NCBI GenBank assembly: GCA_963772265.1
Contig: CAVYWS010000007.1
Span: forward strand, 82,498 to 146,497
Source of the DNA: Mayfieldus sp963772265
Lineage (GTDB): Bacteria; Actinomycetota; Thermoleophilia; Solirubrobacterales; 70-9
Direction: 5' to 3'
DNA: 64,000 nt
Position numbers and translations under genes: made by a program. The notes under the pieces were generated by a model. The model worked only from the letters and a program-made list of their open reading frames with translations. It searched no databases and had not been told where the DNA came from. Positions 28,075 through 37,108 of the stretch are shown here, in pieces. Every line of letters begins with the position of its first letter. Position 1 is the first letter of the stretch.

Positions 28075-28875
28075 TCATCGCTTGCCGGTCTGGCCGGAGG
28101 CGACGTCTTCGGTCGTTCGCCTCGCGATTCCGCCGCTCTGCGCGCGCAGCGCGATCCCCGGGTTGGAGAGGGCGAAGTGCGCCATCGCCCGCTGCTGGAT
28201 CGGCGCCACAGCGACCTCCATCTTGTTCGCCTCGATCGCCCGTACCACCGCTGCGCCTACCCGCTCCGGAGTCGTGGTGCCCATGCCGGGCGGAGGCTTG
28301 GCGCGCGACTCGGCGAACATCCCGGCCTCGCGCACGAAGCCGGGCGAGACGATCGAGACGCCGACGCCGGCCGGTGCCATGTCGGGGCGCAGGCCGAGCG
28401 CGAACCCGCGCAGTCCGAACTTGGTCGCCGAGTAGAGCGAGCCGCGAGGACTGGCCGCCTTGCCGGAGAGCGAGGCGACGAAGACCATGTGGCCGCTGCC
28501 GCGTTCGATCATCCGCGGGGCGAGCTCGCGCGCCATCCGGATCGGGGCCTCGAGGTTGACCCGCAGCAGGCGCTCGATCTGCTCCTCGGAGTAGTCGGTG
28601 ATCAGCCCGGTGCCCGGAAGCCCCGCGTTCGCGACGAGGACGTCGACCTCGCCGGCGTCGGCGACCAGCTTGCTCGCGGCGCCCGCCTGGGCGAGGTCGG
28701 CGGGCACGGTGAGGTGGCCGCTTCCCGGCAGCTCGCCGGCGAGCTCCTCGAGCGCCTCGGCATTGCGCCCGCTGAGAATCAGGGTCGCGCCGCGGTCGGC
28801 GAGCGCGCTGGCGATCGCGCGGCCGAGGCCCCCGGTTGCGCCGGTGAGAAGTGCTGTGGCCCCCGTGAGCTGCAT
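28075..28875 (-). CDS. short-chain dehydrogenase/reductase (SDR)
   Basis: 266 residues from ATG 28875 (MQLTGATALLTGATGG); a TTG three codons earlier is possible. NAD(P) motif TGATGGLGRAIASALADRG, NAG in VLVANAGLPGTG, catalytic Ser in VFVASLSGKAAS and YSATKFGLRGF (Tyr-x3-Lys). The C-terminus has a helical tail with VAPIQQRAMAHFALSNPGIA, as in SDRs that act on lipophilic substrates. It ends 21 bp before the aconitase gene on the same strand. Substrate unknown. Confidence 0.87.
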   Translation of the reverse strand: MQLTGATALLTGATGGLGRAIASALADRGATLILSGRNAEALEELAGELPGSGHLTVPADLAQAGAASKLVADAGEVDVLVANAGLPGTGLITDYSEEQIERLLRVNLEAPIRMARELAPRMIERGSGHMVFVASLSGKAASPRGSLYSATKFGLRGFALGLRPDMAPAGVGVSIVSPGFVREAGMFAESRAKPPPGMGTTTPERVGAAVVRAIEANKMEVAVAPIQQRAMAHFALSNPGIALRAQSGGIARRTTEDVASGQTGKR

Positions 28876-28940
28876 CGATTTCAACCTACCATCGTGGGCC
28901 TCTCGCCCGCCCGTCCTTGCTGCCGGGATAGGCTTGCGCC

Positions 28941-29234
28941 ATGAAGCTCTACGTCTGCTGGGGAACCTTCCAGACGATCCGCCCCGGCGGCCATCCCTGC
29001 CACAACGCCCACAAGGCTCTGCGCGACGCCGGCTATGAGCCCGAGGTGATTCGGGTCCACGGGCTCGGCGTCGGCCCGATCAAGTGGATGACCGAAGGCC
29101 GGCGCGAGGTCGAGGAGCTGACCGGACAGCCGGCGGTGCCGGTGCTGATCACCGACAGCGGCGAGACGGTCCACGACTCGAAGCGGATCGTCGAGTGGGC
29201 TCAGGCCCATCCGGCCGGCGCGGCCCCCGTCTGA
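28941..29234 (+). CDS. glutathione S-transferase N-terminal-domain/glutaredoxin-like protein
   Basis: This 97-residue protein has a thioredoxin-fold layout: strand MKLYVCWGTF, then a His-Pro-Cys segment GGHPCHNAHKALRDAGY, EVIRVHG, the cis-Pro strand GQPAVPVLITDSGETVHDS and helix KRIVEWAQAHP. It matches the GST N-terminal domain without the helical C-terminal domain. Since many actinobacteria lack glutathione, mycothiol or bacillithiol may be the partner, but this is inferred. The gene stands alone. Confidence 0.75.
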   Translation: MKLYVCWGTFQTIRPGGHPCHNAHKALRDAGYEPEVIRVHGLGVGPIKWMTEGRREVEELTGQPAVPVLITDSGETVHDSKRIVEWAQAHPAGAAPV

Positions 29235-29387
29235 GGCAGGTTCCGCCCGCTGCCAACTCGTGCCTCGAAGAGGCATCGCCTGGCAACGGCAGGGAACTGC
29301 CGCGGCAGGGAAGGAACAGAGGGCGATGGTGCGAATAGCCACTTGATTGTGTGCTTGCCTTCGCAAACGTCAAACGAAATGTGTAAG

Positions 29388-29541
29388 GTGCCGCGACTTC
29401 GATAACCGGTAACTGCCTAATCCGGCGCCCACGGGCGACGGAGCGGGGGAACCACTCAAGGGGCGAACCCACCCGATCTGGGTTGGGGGCGCAGGCTCTT
29501 TCAGCGCTAGCCCGACAGCTAACCCCGTAGGCCTACGAAGG
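29388..29541 (+). promoter_or_regulatory. c-di-AMP riboswitch (ydaO-yuaA class)
   Basis: The 318-bp gap 29235-29552 contains the conserved core of this class. The 5' part has GGAGCGGGGGAACC at 29440-29453 and then GGGGCGAACCC at 29460-29470; the 3' part has CCGACAGCTAACCCCGTAGGC at about 29511-29531. A Shine-Dalgarno (AAGGAG, 29538-29543) lies right at its 3' end. In actinobacteria this class typically turns off genes for secreted cell-wall hydrolases, matching the NlpC/P60-like gene downstream. Outer boundaries are approximate. Confidence 0.85.
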
Positions 29542-29552
29542 AGAAATCGGTT

Positions 29553-30185
29553 TTGGCGTGCAAGGACAACAGGCTCAAGGCAGGGGTCTTGGCGATCGGA
29601 ATCAGCCTGGCGCTGATTGCGTGGCCGGCCAGTGCCCTTGCCGACGGCGGCGTGGCGGCGCCGAGCGACACCTCGACGACCCCGCCGCCCACCACCACCC
29701 CACCGCCCGAGGACGCATGCTCGATCGGCGGCGGCGGAGTCGGAAGCACCTCCAGCTGCGGACCCGTCGGCAAGGCGAAGCTGCTGCGCACCGGCGTCGC
29801 CGTGGCGCCGGCGGACGCGCCGCGGGCCGTGAAGCGGGCGATCCGCTTCGCGAACAAGATCGTCGTCGGCAAGCCGTACCGGCTCGGCGGCGGGCACAGG
29901 CTCCCCTGGGTCCTCGACTCGGCCTATGACTGCTCCGGCACTGTGAGCTGGGCGCTTCACGGCGCGCGGCTGCTGCGGTCGCCGGTCCCGTCGGGAAGCT
30001 TCTCGCGCTGGGGCGAGGCAGGCGCGGGGCAGTGGATCAGCGTCTACTTCAACGGCGGTCACGCCTACATGACGATCGCCGGGCTGCGCCTCGACACCTC
30101 GATGACGGCCGGGATCGGCCCGGGGTGGAGCAGGCACATGCGCAGCAGCGCGGGTTACCGAGTGCGCCACGCGCCCGGGCTGTAG
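29553..30185 (+). CDS. secreted NlpC/P60-like cell-wall hydrolase
   Basis: 210 residues from TTG 29553. A signal peptide (about 1-31, LKAGVLAIGISLALIAWPASALA) leads into a Pro/Thr-rich linker (TTPPPTTTPPPED) and the catalytic domain from about 85. The nucleophile Cys is in AYDCSGTVSWAL and the His in NGGHAYMTIAG, as in NlpC/P60 endopeptidases; the third residue is less clear and the domain is slightly divergent (RLGGGHRLPWVLDS). It would cut peptidoglycan stem peptides outside the cell. The c-di-AMP riboswitch upstream supports a cell-wall role. Confidence 0.82.
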   Translation: MACKDNRLKAGVLAIGISLALIAWPASALADGGVAAPSDTSTTPPPTTTPPPEDACSIGGGGVGSTSSCGPVGKAKLLRTGVAVAPADAPRAVKRAIRFANKIVVGKPYRLGGGHRLPWVLDSAYDCSGTVSWALHGARLLRSPVPSGSFSRWGEAGAGQWISVYFNGGHAYMTIAGLRLDTSMTAGIGPGWSRHMRSSAGYRVRHAPGL

Positions 30186-30206
30186 CGGGCAAGCCCAAGC
30201 AGAGCT

Positions 30207-30253
30207 GGGGCAGTTGGGGGATTGGCCGCCCGTACAGGGCGGCCAACCTGCCC
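30207..30253 (+). terminator. strong hairpin after the NlpC/P60 gene
   Basis: TTGGCCGCCC (30222-30231) and GGGCGGCCAA (30237-30246) form a perfect 10-bp stem with a GTACA loop, and GGGCAG/CTGCCC extend it outside. There is no long T-run after it, so termination may be weaker, but the position between two operons fits a terminator. Confidence 0.55.
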
Positions 30254-30313
30254 TGCCAAGTTTGTGCATTAGATCCAGCGTCGGTTCTCCGCCTCGTATA
30301 GCTTCTCGGCGAG

Positions 30314-31435
30314 TTGCAACTCGTCGCACCTGCCGGAGTGGAAGAGACCACGGAATCGAGTGCCGCAGACGAGCGGTCCGCCGACGACCGCCCGACGCCC
30401 CCCGCCGGGGCGGCTCCCGACGTCCGGCTCTCCGGCCTGACCAAGCACTACGGCGAGGTGACCGCCGTCGACGGAATCGACCTCGAGGTCGGGCGGGGAG
30501 AGTTCTTCACCCTGCTCGGGCCCTCGGGCTCGGGCAAGACGACGACGCTGCGGATGATCGCCGGATTCGAGATCCCCGACGCGGGGACGGTCGAGCTGGG
30601 CGGGCGCGACGTCCGCAACCTGCCGCCGTATGACCGCGAGGTCAACACCGTCTTTCAGGATTACGCCCTGTTCCCGCACATGACCGTGGCCGAGAACGTC
30701 GAGTACGGGATGCGGGTCAAGAAGGTTGGCAAGGAGGAGCGCGTCAAGCGCCGCGGCGAGGCCCTGGAGATGGTGCGGCTGGCCGGGATGGACGCCCGCA
30801 AGCCCTCCGAGCTGTCGGGCGGCCAGCGCCAGCGGGTCGCGCTGGCGCGCGCCATCGTCAACCGCCCCCGGGTCCTGCTGCTCGACGAGCCGCTCGGGGC
30901 GCTGGACCTGAAACTGCGCGAGCAGATGCAGGTCGAGCTGAAGTCGATCCAGAGCGACGTCGCGATCACCTTCGTCTACGTCACCCATGACCAGGACGAG
31001 GCGCTGACGATGAGCGACCGGATAGCCGTCTTCGACGCCGGGCGAATCGAGCAGGTGGGAACGCCGGCCGAGGTCTACGAGCGACCCAAGACGCCCTTCG
31101 TCGCCGGCTTCGTCGGGGTCTCGAACCTGCTCGAGCGCGACGGTCGCAGCTTCACGATCCGGCCGGAGAAGATCCACCTTTTCGAAGCCGGCGAGCAAAC
31201 CGATGGGATGCACACCGAGCCAGGGCGGATTCGCGACGTCTCCTACGCGGGCAGCGTCACCCGCTACATCGTCGCGCTGGATTCGGGTGGAGAGCTTCAG
31301 GTCGTCCGGCAGAACCTCGAGACCTCCTCGCAAGAGGCCCTGGAGCAGCGCGGACGGCAGGTGACGGTCGGATGGCGACAGCAGCACACGGTCGCCGTCA
31401 CGGCGGAGACAACGAGGGAGGAGGAATCCCCATGA
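30314..31435 (+). CDS. potA: spermidine/putrescine-type ABC transporter ATP-binding protein (copy 1)
   Basis: 373 residues from TTG 30314; a GTG at 30338 preceded by GGAG is an alternative start. Walker A GPSGSGKTTTLRM, Q-loop VFQDYALFPHMT, signature LSGGQRQRVALARA, Walker B VLLLDEPLGALD and His in YVTHDQDEALT. The C-terminal TOBE-like domain includes TIRPEKIHLFEAGEQ. It powers import by the permeases encoded downstream. The stop overlaps the binding-protein start as ATGA. It is the first gene of a four-gene pot operon. Confidence 0.92.
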   Translation: MQLVAPAGVEETTESSAADERSADDRPTPPAGAAPDVRLSGLTKHYGEVTAVDGIDLEVGRGEFFTLLGPSGSGKTTTLRMIAGFEIPDAGTVELGGRDVRNLPPYDREVNTVFQDYALFPHMTVAENVEYGMRVKKVGKEERVKRRGEALEMVRLAGMDARKPSELSGGQRQRVALARAIVNRPRVLLLDEPLGALDLKLREQMQVELKSIQSDVAITFVYVTHDQDEALTMSDRIAVFDAGRIEQVGTPAEVYERPKTPFVAGFVGVSNLLERDGRSFTIRPEKIHLFEAGEQTDGMHTEPGRIRDVSYAGSVTRYIVALDSGGELQVVRQNLETSSQEALEQRGRQVTVGWRQQHTVAVTAETTREEESP

Positions 31436-32709
31436 GTGGCAGATCTGCAGGCAGCCCAGCAAAGCTTGCCTGGTCCATCGCTGTCTCTCTGGTCGCGTTC
31501 ATTGCGTTGGTCGCGGCCGGCTGTGGCGGCAGTGACGACAACGGCAGCGGCAACGAGCTGACCAAGGTCGGCAAGGGCGAAGGCAAGCTCAGCCTGATCT
31601 CCTGGGCCGGCTACGTCGAGGACGGCTCCACCGACCCGAGCGTGGACTGGGTGACGCCGTTCGAGAAGAAGACCGGCTGCCAGGTCAGCAACAAGGTCGC
31701 CGGCACCTCGGACGAGATGGTGCAGCTGATGCGAACCGGCCAGTACGACGGCGTCTCGGCGTCGGGCAACGCGACGGCGCGACTGGTCGACGGCGGCGAC
31801 GTCGACCCGGTCAACGTCGACCTGGTGCCCAACTACAAGACCATTTTCGCGGATTTGAAGGACCAGCCCTACAACACGTTCGACGGCACCCACTACGGGA
31901 TCCCGCACGGACGCGGGGCGAACCTTCTGATGTGGAACACCGACCTGGTCAAGCCGGCCCCGAAGTCGTGGGGCGTGATCCTCGATCCCAAGCAGGCGGG
32001 CAAGTACAAGGGCAAGATCAGCGTCTACGACGACCCGATCTACATCGCCGACGCTGCCGTCTACCTGAAGACGCACCAGCCGGATCTGGGCATCGAGAAT
32101 CCCTACGAGCTCAACGAGGAGCAGTTCAAGGCCGCGGTCGACCTGCTCAAGGAGCAACATCCGAACGTCGGCGAGTACTGGTCCGACTTCACCAAGCAGA
32201 TCTCCGCGTTCACGAACGGAGACGATGCCGTCGGCACGACATGGCAGTACCAGTACTTCACGCTGCTGGCTGACAACCAGCCGGTCGCCGCCAGCCCGGC
32301 CTCGCAGGGATTCGTCCCCGAGGAGGGCGCGACGGGATGGTCGGACACGTGGATGATCAGCAACCAGGCCAAGCACCCGAATTGCATGTACGAGTGGTTC
32401 GACTGGGTGACCTCGCCGGACGTGCAGGCGCAGATCGCTCAGTGGTTCGGCGAGGCTCCCGCGCAGAGCAAGGCGTGTCCCGCCTCGACGATCGTCGCCG
32501 GGGGCAAGGAGCTCGGGTTGCCGGCGGATCCGAAGTTCTGCGACGAATACCACGCCGCCGATCCGGCGTTCTGGAAGCGCGTCTACTTCTGGAACACGCC
32601 GGTAGCCGATTGCTCGGCCACCGATCAGCGAGCCCACGAGGGCGGCAGCGGTAACGACTGCAAGGACTACAACGATTGGGTCCAGGCGTGGACCGACATC
32701 AAGGGGTGA
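31432..32709 (+). CDS. potD: spermidine/putrescine-type substrate-binding lipoprotein (copy 1)
   Basis: 425 residues from ATG 31432. The lipoprotein signal ends in FIALVAAGCGG, so the mature protein would be anchored by lipid on the Cys. The body is a type II binding protein: KLSLISWAGYVEDG opens like PotD, with PHGRGANLLMWNTDLVKP and GWSDTWMISNQAKHPN. The C-terminal region has several Cys (CMYEW, KACPAS, KFCDEY, DCSAT, DCKDY), more than usual, which suggests disulfides. Polyamine binding is inferred from family and context. Confidence 0.9.
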   Translation: MSGRSAGSPAKLAWSIAVSLVAFIALVAAGCGGSDDNGSGNELTKVGKGEGKLSLISWAGYVEDGSTDPSVDWVTPFEKKTGCQVSNKVAGTSDEMVQLMRTGQYDGVSASGNATARLVDGGDVDPVNVDLVPNYKTIFADLKDQPYNTFDGTHYGIPHGRGANLLMWNTDLVKPAPKSWGVILDPKQAGKYKGKISVYDDPIYIADAAVYLKTHQPDLGIENPYELNEEQFKAAVDLLKEQHPNVGEYWSDFTKQISAFTNGDDAVGTTWQYQYFTLLADNQPVAASPASQGFVPEEGATGWSDTWMISNQAKHPNCMYEWFDWVTSPDVQAQIAQWFGEAPAQSKACPASTIVAGGKELGLPADPKFCDEYHAADPAFWKRVYFWNTPVADCSATDQRAHEGGSGNDCKDYNDWVQAWTDIKG

Positions 32710-32737
32710 TCGCAGAACCACTCCGCCGAGTTGAGCC

Positions 32738-33637
32738 GTGGAAGCCGCTGACGCAGTAGCGCCGGCGCCGAAGAGGTCGGTGGGCCGCAGGCTCGCCGGC
32801 CTCTTCTACGGCCGCCCCCGCGCCGCGGTCGCGGCGATGCTCAGCGCGCCCCTGAGCTGGCTGGTGGTCCTCTACCTCGGGTCGCTGGCGGTGCTTTTGA
32901 TCGCGGCGTTCTGGAGCGTCGACGCCCTCAGCGGCGAGCTGACGCGCAGCTTCAGCTTCGACAACTTCCAGACCCTCCTCGACGACTCGGTTTACCGGGT
33001 CGTCGCGCAGCGCACGGTGCTCATCGCCGCGCTCGTCACGTTGACCGACGCCCTGCTCGCGTTCCCGATTGCCTTCTACATGGCGAAGGTCGCGAGCCCG
33101 CGGACGAAGGGCGTCCTCGTCGTCGCGGTGCTGATGCCGCTGTGGAGCTTTTACGTCGTCAAGGCCTACGCCTGGCGGATCATCCTCTCCGACGGCGGGG
33201 TCCTGAACTGGGCACTCGACCCGTTCGGCATCTCCGGCCCCGGCCTGAATGGCACGTTCGGCGCCTACCTCACCTTCGCCTACCTCTGGCTGCCGTTCAT
33301 GATCCTTCCGATCTATGCCGGTCTGGAGCGGATTCCGGACTCGCTTCTTTCGGCCTCCGAGGACCTCGGCGCCAGCCCCGGCACGACCTTCCGCAAGGTG
33401 ATCCTGCCGCTCGCATTCCCGGCCGTCGTGGCGGGATCGATCTTCACCTTCTCGCTGACCCTCGGCGACTACATCACCCCCCAGCTCGTCACCAGCACTC
33501 AGTTCATCGGCAACGTGATCAAGTCGAACATCGCCAACAACCTGCCGCTGGCCTCCGCTTACGCGGTGGTGCCGATCGTCGTCATGGTCGTCTACCTACT
33601 TGTCGCGCGCCGGCTCGGAGCCTTCGAGCACCTCTAG
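32738..33637 (+). CDS. potB: polyamine-type ABC transporter permease (PotB-like, copy 1)
   Basis: 299 residues from GTG 32738. Six TM segments are visible, beginning with LSWLVVLYLGSLAVLLIAAF. The EAA loop that contacts the ATPase is LLSASEDLGASPGTTFRKVI. It ends 3 bp before the second permease gene. With its partner it forms the membrane channel of the importer. Confidence 0.9.
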   Translation: MEAADAVAPAPKRSVGRRLAGLFYGRPRAAVAAMLSAPLSWLVVLYLGSLAVLLIAAFWSVDALSGELTRSFSFDNFQTLLDDSVYRVVAQRTVLIAALVTLTDALLAFPIAFYMAKVASPRTKGVLVVAVLMPLWSFYVVKAYAWRIILSDGGVLNWALDPFGISGPGLNGTFGAYLTFAYLWLPFMILPIYAGLERIPDSLLSASEDLGASPGTTFRKVILPLAFPAVVAGSIFTFSLTLGDYITPQLVTSTQFIGNVIKSNIANNLPLASAYAVVPIVVMVVYLLVARRLGAFEHL

Positions 33638-33640
33638 ACG

Positions 33641-34492
33641 ATGCGCCTCTCGAGAAGCTCACAGAACCTGCTGCGGCTCGGCATCGGGATCACCCTCGCC
33701 TTCATCTACATCCCGCTGATCGTGATCGCGATCTATGCGTTCAACTCCAGCACGACCCAGGAGTGGCCACCCCCGGGCCTCACCTTCGATTGGTTCTCGA
33801 AGGCGATCGACAACCATGGAGCCCGCGACGCCCTCGTCACTTCCGTCAAGGTCGGCGCCGTCGCAACATTGATCGCGCTGGTGCTTGGCAGCCTCGCCTC
33901 CCTGGCCGTCGCGCGCTACCGCTTCTTCGGGCGCGAGACGATCTCGTTCCTCGTCGTGCTGCCGATCGCGCTGCCGGGAATCGTCACCGGGGTGGCGCTC
34001 AGCGACACCTTCACCCAGGTTCTCGGAATCGACCTGAGCCTGTTCACGGTGATCGTCGGCCATGCGACCTTCTGCATCGTCGTCGTCTACAACAACGTGA
34101 TCGCGCGGCTGCGGCGCGTCTCGGGCTCCTTCGAGGAGGCTTCGGCGGACCTCGGCGGCGACCCCTGGCAGACGTTCCGCTTCGTCACCTTCCCGGCGAT
34201 GCAGACGGCGCTCGTAGCCGGCGCCCTGCTCGCCTTCGCGCTCTCATTCGACGAGATAATCGTCACCACGTTCACGATCGGAGCCGGCGAGGAGACGCTC
34301 CCGATCTGGATCTTCTCCAACGTCTTTCGACCCAACCAGGCCCCGGTCGTCAACGTGGTCGCGGTCTTCTCGGTGCTGATCTCGATCATCCCGGTCTATA
34401 TCGCGCACCGGCTCACCCGCGAGGAGGGCGGCGCCGCGGGCCGCGGCGCCGCGCCGGAGGTGGCGGCCGCCGAGGCGACCGCCGTGCCTTAG
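33641..34492 (+). CDS. potC: polyamine-type ABC transporter permease (PotC-like, copy 1)
   Basis: 283 residues from ATG 33641. Six TM segments, starting LGIGITLAFIYIPLIVIAIY; the EAA loop is FEEASADLGGDPWQTFRFVT. The order PotA-PotD-PotB-PotC here differs from the classic ABCD order but is common in actinobacteria. The gene ends 26 bp from the convergent aldehyde dehydrogenase gene. The Ala-rich C-tail is not conserved. Confidence 0.9.
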   Translation: MRLSRSSQNLLRLGIGITLAFIYIPLIVIAIYAFNSSTTQEWPPPGLTFDWFSKAIDNHGARDALVTSVKVGAVATLIALVLGSLASLAVARYRFFGRETISFLVVLPIALPGIVTGVALSDTFTQVLGIDLSLFTVIVGHATFCIVVVYNNVIARLRRVSGSFEEASADLGGDPWQTFRFVTFPAMQTALVAGALLAFALSFDEIIVTTFTIGAGEETLPIWIFSNVFRPNQAPVVNVVAVFSVLISIIPVYIAHRLTREEGGAAGRGAAPEVAAAEATAVP

Positions 34493-34518
34493 CCGAAGAG
34501 GGCCGCGAAAAGCGAGCC

Positions 34519-35961
34519 CTACTCCAGGTTGATCATCACGTGCTTGATCTCGGTGTAGTCCTCGAGCGCGTAGATCGAGAGGTCCTTGCCGTAGCCGGAC
34601 TGCTTGTAGCCGCCGTGCGGCATCTCCGAGACCAGCGGGATGTGATCGTTGACCCAGACACAGCCGAATCGCAGCGCATTGGCGACCCGCATCGCGCGGC
34701 CGACGTCGCGGGTCCAGACCGAGGAGGCAAGGCCGTAGCGGGTCCCGTTCGCCCACTCGATCGCCTTCGCCTCGTCGTCGAACGGCTGCACCGTGATCAC
34801 CGGCCCGAAGATCTCGTTCTGAACCATCTCGTCGTCCTGGTTCAGCCCTGAGACCACGGTCGGCTCGAGGAAGTAGCCCGGCAGGTCGGGCTCCGAGCCG
34901 CCGGTGACGATCTCGACACCTTCGGGCTTGCGCTCGAGGAAGCCCTCGACGCGCTCGCGCTGGCGCTCGGAGTTCAGCGGGCCGAGCGTGGTGTCGGCCG
35001 AGGCGGTGTCGCCCATCACGTAGCCCTTCGCCTGGTCGACGAGCCCGCTGACGAAATCGTCGTAGACCTTCTTCCCGGCCAGCACCCGGGTCGCCGCGGT
35101 GCAGTCCTGGCCGGCGTTGTAGTAGCCGGTTCCGGCGATCGTCTCCAGCGCCGTCGCCATGTCGACGTCGTCGAAGACGACGACCGGCGCCTTGCCGCCG
35201 AGCTCGAGGTGGACCCGCTTCAGCGTCTCCGAGGCGGCCTTGGCGATCCACTTGCCGGTCGGCGGCGAGCCGGTCAGCGAGACCATGTCGACGTCGTCGT
35301 GGGTGACCAGCGAGGAGCCGGCGGGCTCGCCATGCCCGCCGATCACGTTGAAGACACCGGGCGGAAGGATCTCGGCCGCCCACTCGGCGAACTTCAGGGT
35401 CGTGACCGGCGTCGTCTCGGCGGGCTTGAGAACGATCGTGTTGCCCGCCCCCAGGGCCGGGCCGATCTTCCAGACCGCCATCATCAGCGGGTAGTTCCAG
35501 GGCGTGATCTGCCCCACGACTCCGACCGCCTCGCGGCGGATGATCGAGGTATGGCCCTCCATGTACTCGCCCGCCGCACGGCCTTCGAGGCAGCGCGCCG
35601 CCCCGGCGAAGAAGCGCAGGTTGTCGGCCATGACCGGGACCTCGTCCTCGGCGACGGCGCTGCGCGGCTTGCCGGCGTCGGCCGACTCGAGGTCGGCGAT
35701 CTCGTCGGCGCGCTCCTCGATCAGGTCGGCGAGCTTGAGCAGCGCCGTGGAGCGCTCCATCGGCGGCTTCGTCGACCAGTCGTCGAAGGCGGCCCGAGCC
35801 GCCTTCACGGCCCGGTCGACGTCCTCCTCGGTCGAGAGCGGCGCCTCGGCGATCGGCTCGCCGGTCGCCGGGTTGACGACCTCCTCGGTGGCCCCGTCGG
35901 CCGGGTCGACCAGCTCTCCGTTGATGAAGTTCTGAAGCTTGGTCAGCGTTGCGGTTGCCAT
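34519..35961 (-). CDS. gamma-aminobutyraldehyde dehydrogenase-like aldehyde dehydrogenase
   Basis: 480 residues from ATG 35961 with AAGGAG 7-8 nt upstream. NAD-site TPWNYPLMMAVWKIGPALGA, catalytic Glu in LELGGKAPVVV and nucleophile Cys in YYNAGQDCTAATR. The C-terminal segment CVWVNDHIPLVSEMPHGGYK is a pattern of gamma-aminobutyraldehyde dehydrogenases (PatD/Prr). It would oxidise 4-aminobutanal, made from putrescine by the aminotransferase in the same operon, to GABA. It is the last gene of the five-gene minus-strand operon. Confidence 0.88.
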   Translation of the reverse strand: MATATLTKLQNFINGELVDPADGATEEVVNPATGEPIAEAPLSTEEDVDRAVKAARAAFDDWSTKPPMERSTALLKLADLIEERADEIADLESADAGKPRSAVAEDEVPVMADNLRFFAGAARCLEGRAAGEYMEGHTSIIRREAVGVVGQITPWNYPLMMAVWKIGPALGAGNTIVLKPAETTPVTTLKFAEWAAEILPPGVFNVIGGHGEPAGSSLVTHDDVDMVSLTGSPPTGKWIAKAASETLKRVHLELGGKAPVVVFDDVDMATALETIAGTGYYNAGQDCTAATRVLAGKKVYDDFVSGLVDQAKGYVMGDTASADTTLGPLNSERQRERVEGFLERKPEGVEIVTGGSEPDLPGYFLEPTVVSGLNQDDEMVQNEIFGPVITVQPFDDEAKAIEWANGTRYGLASSVWTRDVGRAMRVANALRFGCVWVNDHIPLVSEMPHGGYKQSGYGKDLSIYALEDYTEIKHVMINLE

Positions 35962-35974
35962 TGCTCTCCTTCTC

Positions 35975-37108
35975 TCAGTTGCTTGGAACTCTTGAATCCA
36001 GTGCCTCTTCCACCGGCACATAGTCTGCACCCACGGCTTCGGCGACCGCGGGGTGGGTCACCCGCCCCCCGGCGACGTTGACGCCCAGGCGCAGCCCCGG
36101 GTCGCGACGGATCGCATCGGTGAGACCGTGGGTGGCCAGCGCGACGGCGTAGGGCAGGGTCGCATTGGTCAGGGCGTAGGTCGAGGTGATCGGCACCGCC
36201 CCGGGCATGTTGGCGACGCAGTAATGGGTGATCCCCTCGACCTCGAAAGTCGGGTCGCGATGGGTGGTCGGCCTCGAGGTCTCGAAGCAGCCGCCCTGGT
36301 CGATCGCGACGTCGACCAGGACCGCCCCCGGCTTCATCAGCGACAGCTGCTCGCGCCGCACGACCTTCGGTGCCCGCGCACCGTGCACCAGGACCGCCCC
36401 GATCACGAGGTCCACCTGGGGCAGCATCTCCTCCACCGCCAGGGTGGTCGAGAAGACGGTTGAGCAGCGGCCCCCGAAGGCGACGTCGAGCTCGCGCAGC
36501 CGGTCGATCGACTTCTCGAAGACGAACACGTCCGCCTCCATCCCGATCGCGATGAAGGCGGAGTTCATCCCCACCACCCCGCCTCCGATCACCATCACCG
36601 TCGCGGCCGCGACCCCGGGCACCCCTCCGAGCAGGATCCCCCGGCCCCCATACTGCTTCTCGAGCATGAAGGCGCCCGCCTGGGTGGCGAGCTTGCCGGC
36701 GATCTCGCTCATCGGCGCCAGCAGCGGCAGCCGGCCGTGGGAGTCCTCGACCGTCTCGTAGGCGACGCAGGTCGCACCCGAGGCCTGCAGGCCCTCGGTC
36801 AGCTCGCGGGCGGGTGCGAGGTGAAGGTAGGTGAACAGAAGCTGGCCCGGCCGCAGCATCTCGACCTCGGGGGCCTGCGGCTCCTTGACCTTGAGGATCA
36901 TCTCCGCGTCCGCGAAGACGGCGGCGGTGTCGGGGGCGATGGTGGCTCCCTGGGCCTCGAAGTCGCCGTCGAGGATCGAGCTTCCCTCGCCCGCGCCGCT
37001 CTGGATCACGACCTCGTTTCCGTGCTCGACCAGCTCGCGGACACCGGCCGGTGTGATCGCGACCCTGTACTCGTCGTCCTTGAGCTCGGTCGGGACACCG
37101 ACCTTCAC
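35975..37108 (-). CDS. ald: alanine dehydrogenase
   Basis: 377 residues from GTG 37108, overlapping the preceding stop as GTGA. Typical sequence: VGVPTELKDDEYRVAITPAG, catalytic Lys in ILKVKEPQ, His in FTYLHLAPAREL, Rossmann motif VMVIGGGVVGMNSAFIAIGM and the signature around VDVAIDQGGCFETSRPTTH. It interconverts alanine and pyruvate with NAD and ammonia. In this operon it can regenerate the pyruvate used as amino acceptor by the class III aminotransferase (inference). Confidence 0.95.
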   Translation of the reverse strand: MKVGVPTELKDDEYRVAITPAGVRELVEHGNEVVIQSGAGEGSSILDGDFEAQGATIAPDTAAVFADAEMILKVKEPQAPEVEMLRPGQLLFTYLHLAPARELTEGLQASGATCVAYETVEDSHGRLPLLAPMSEIAGKLATQAGAFMLEKQYGGRGILLGGVPGVAAATVMVIGGGVVGMNSAFIAIGMEADVFVFEKSIDRLRELDVAFGGRCSTVFSTTLAVEEMLPQVDLVIGAVLVHGARAPKVVRREQLSLMKPGAVLVDVAIDQGGCFETSRPTTHRDPTFEVEGITHYCVANMPGAVPITSTYALTNATLPYAVALATHGLTDAIRRDPGLRLGVNVAGGRVTHPAVAEAVGADYVPVEEALDSRVPSN

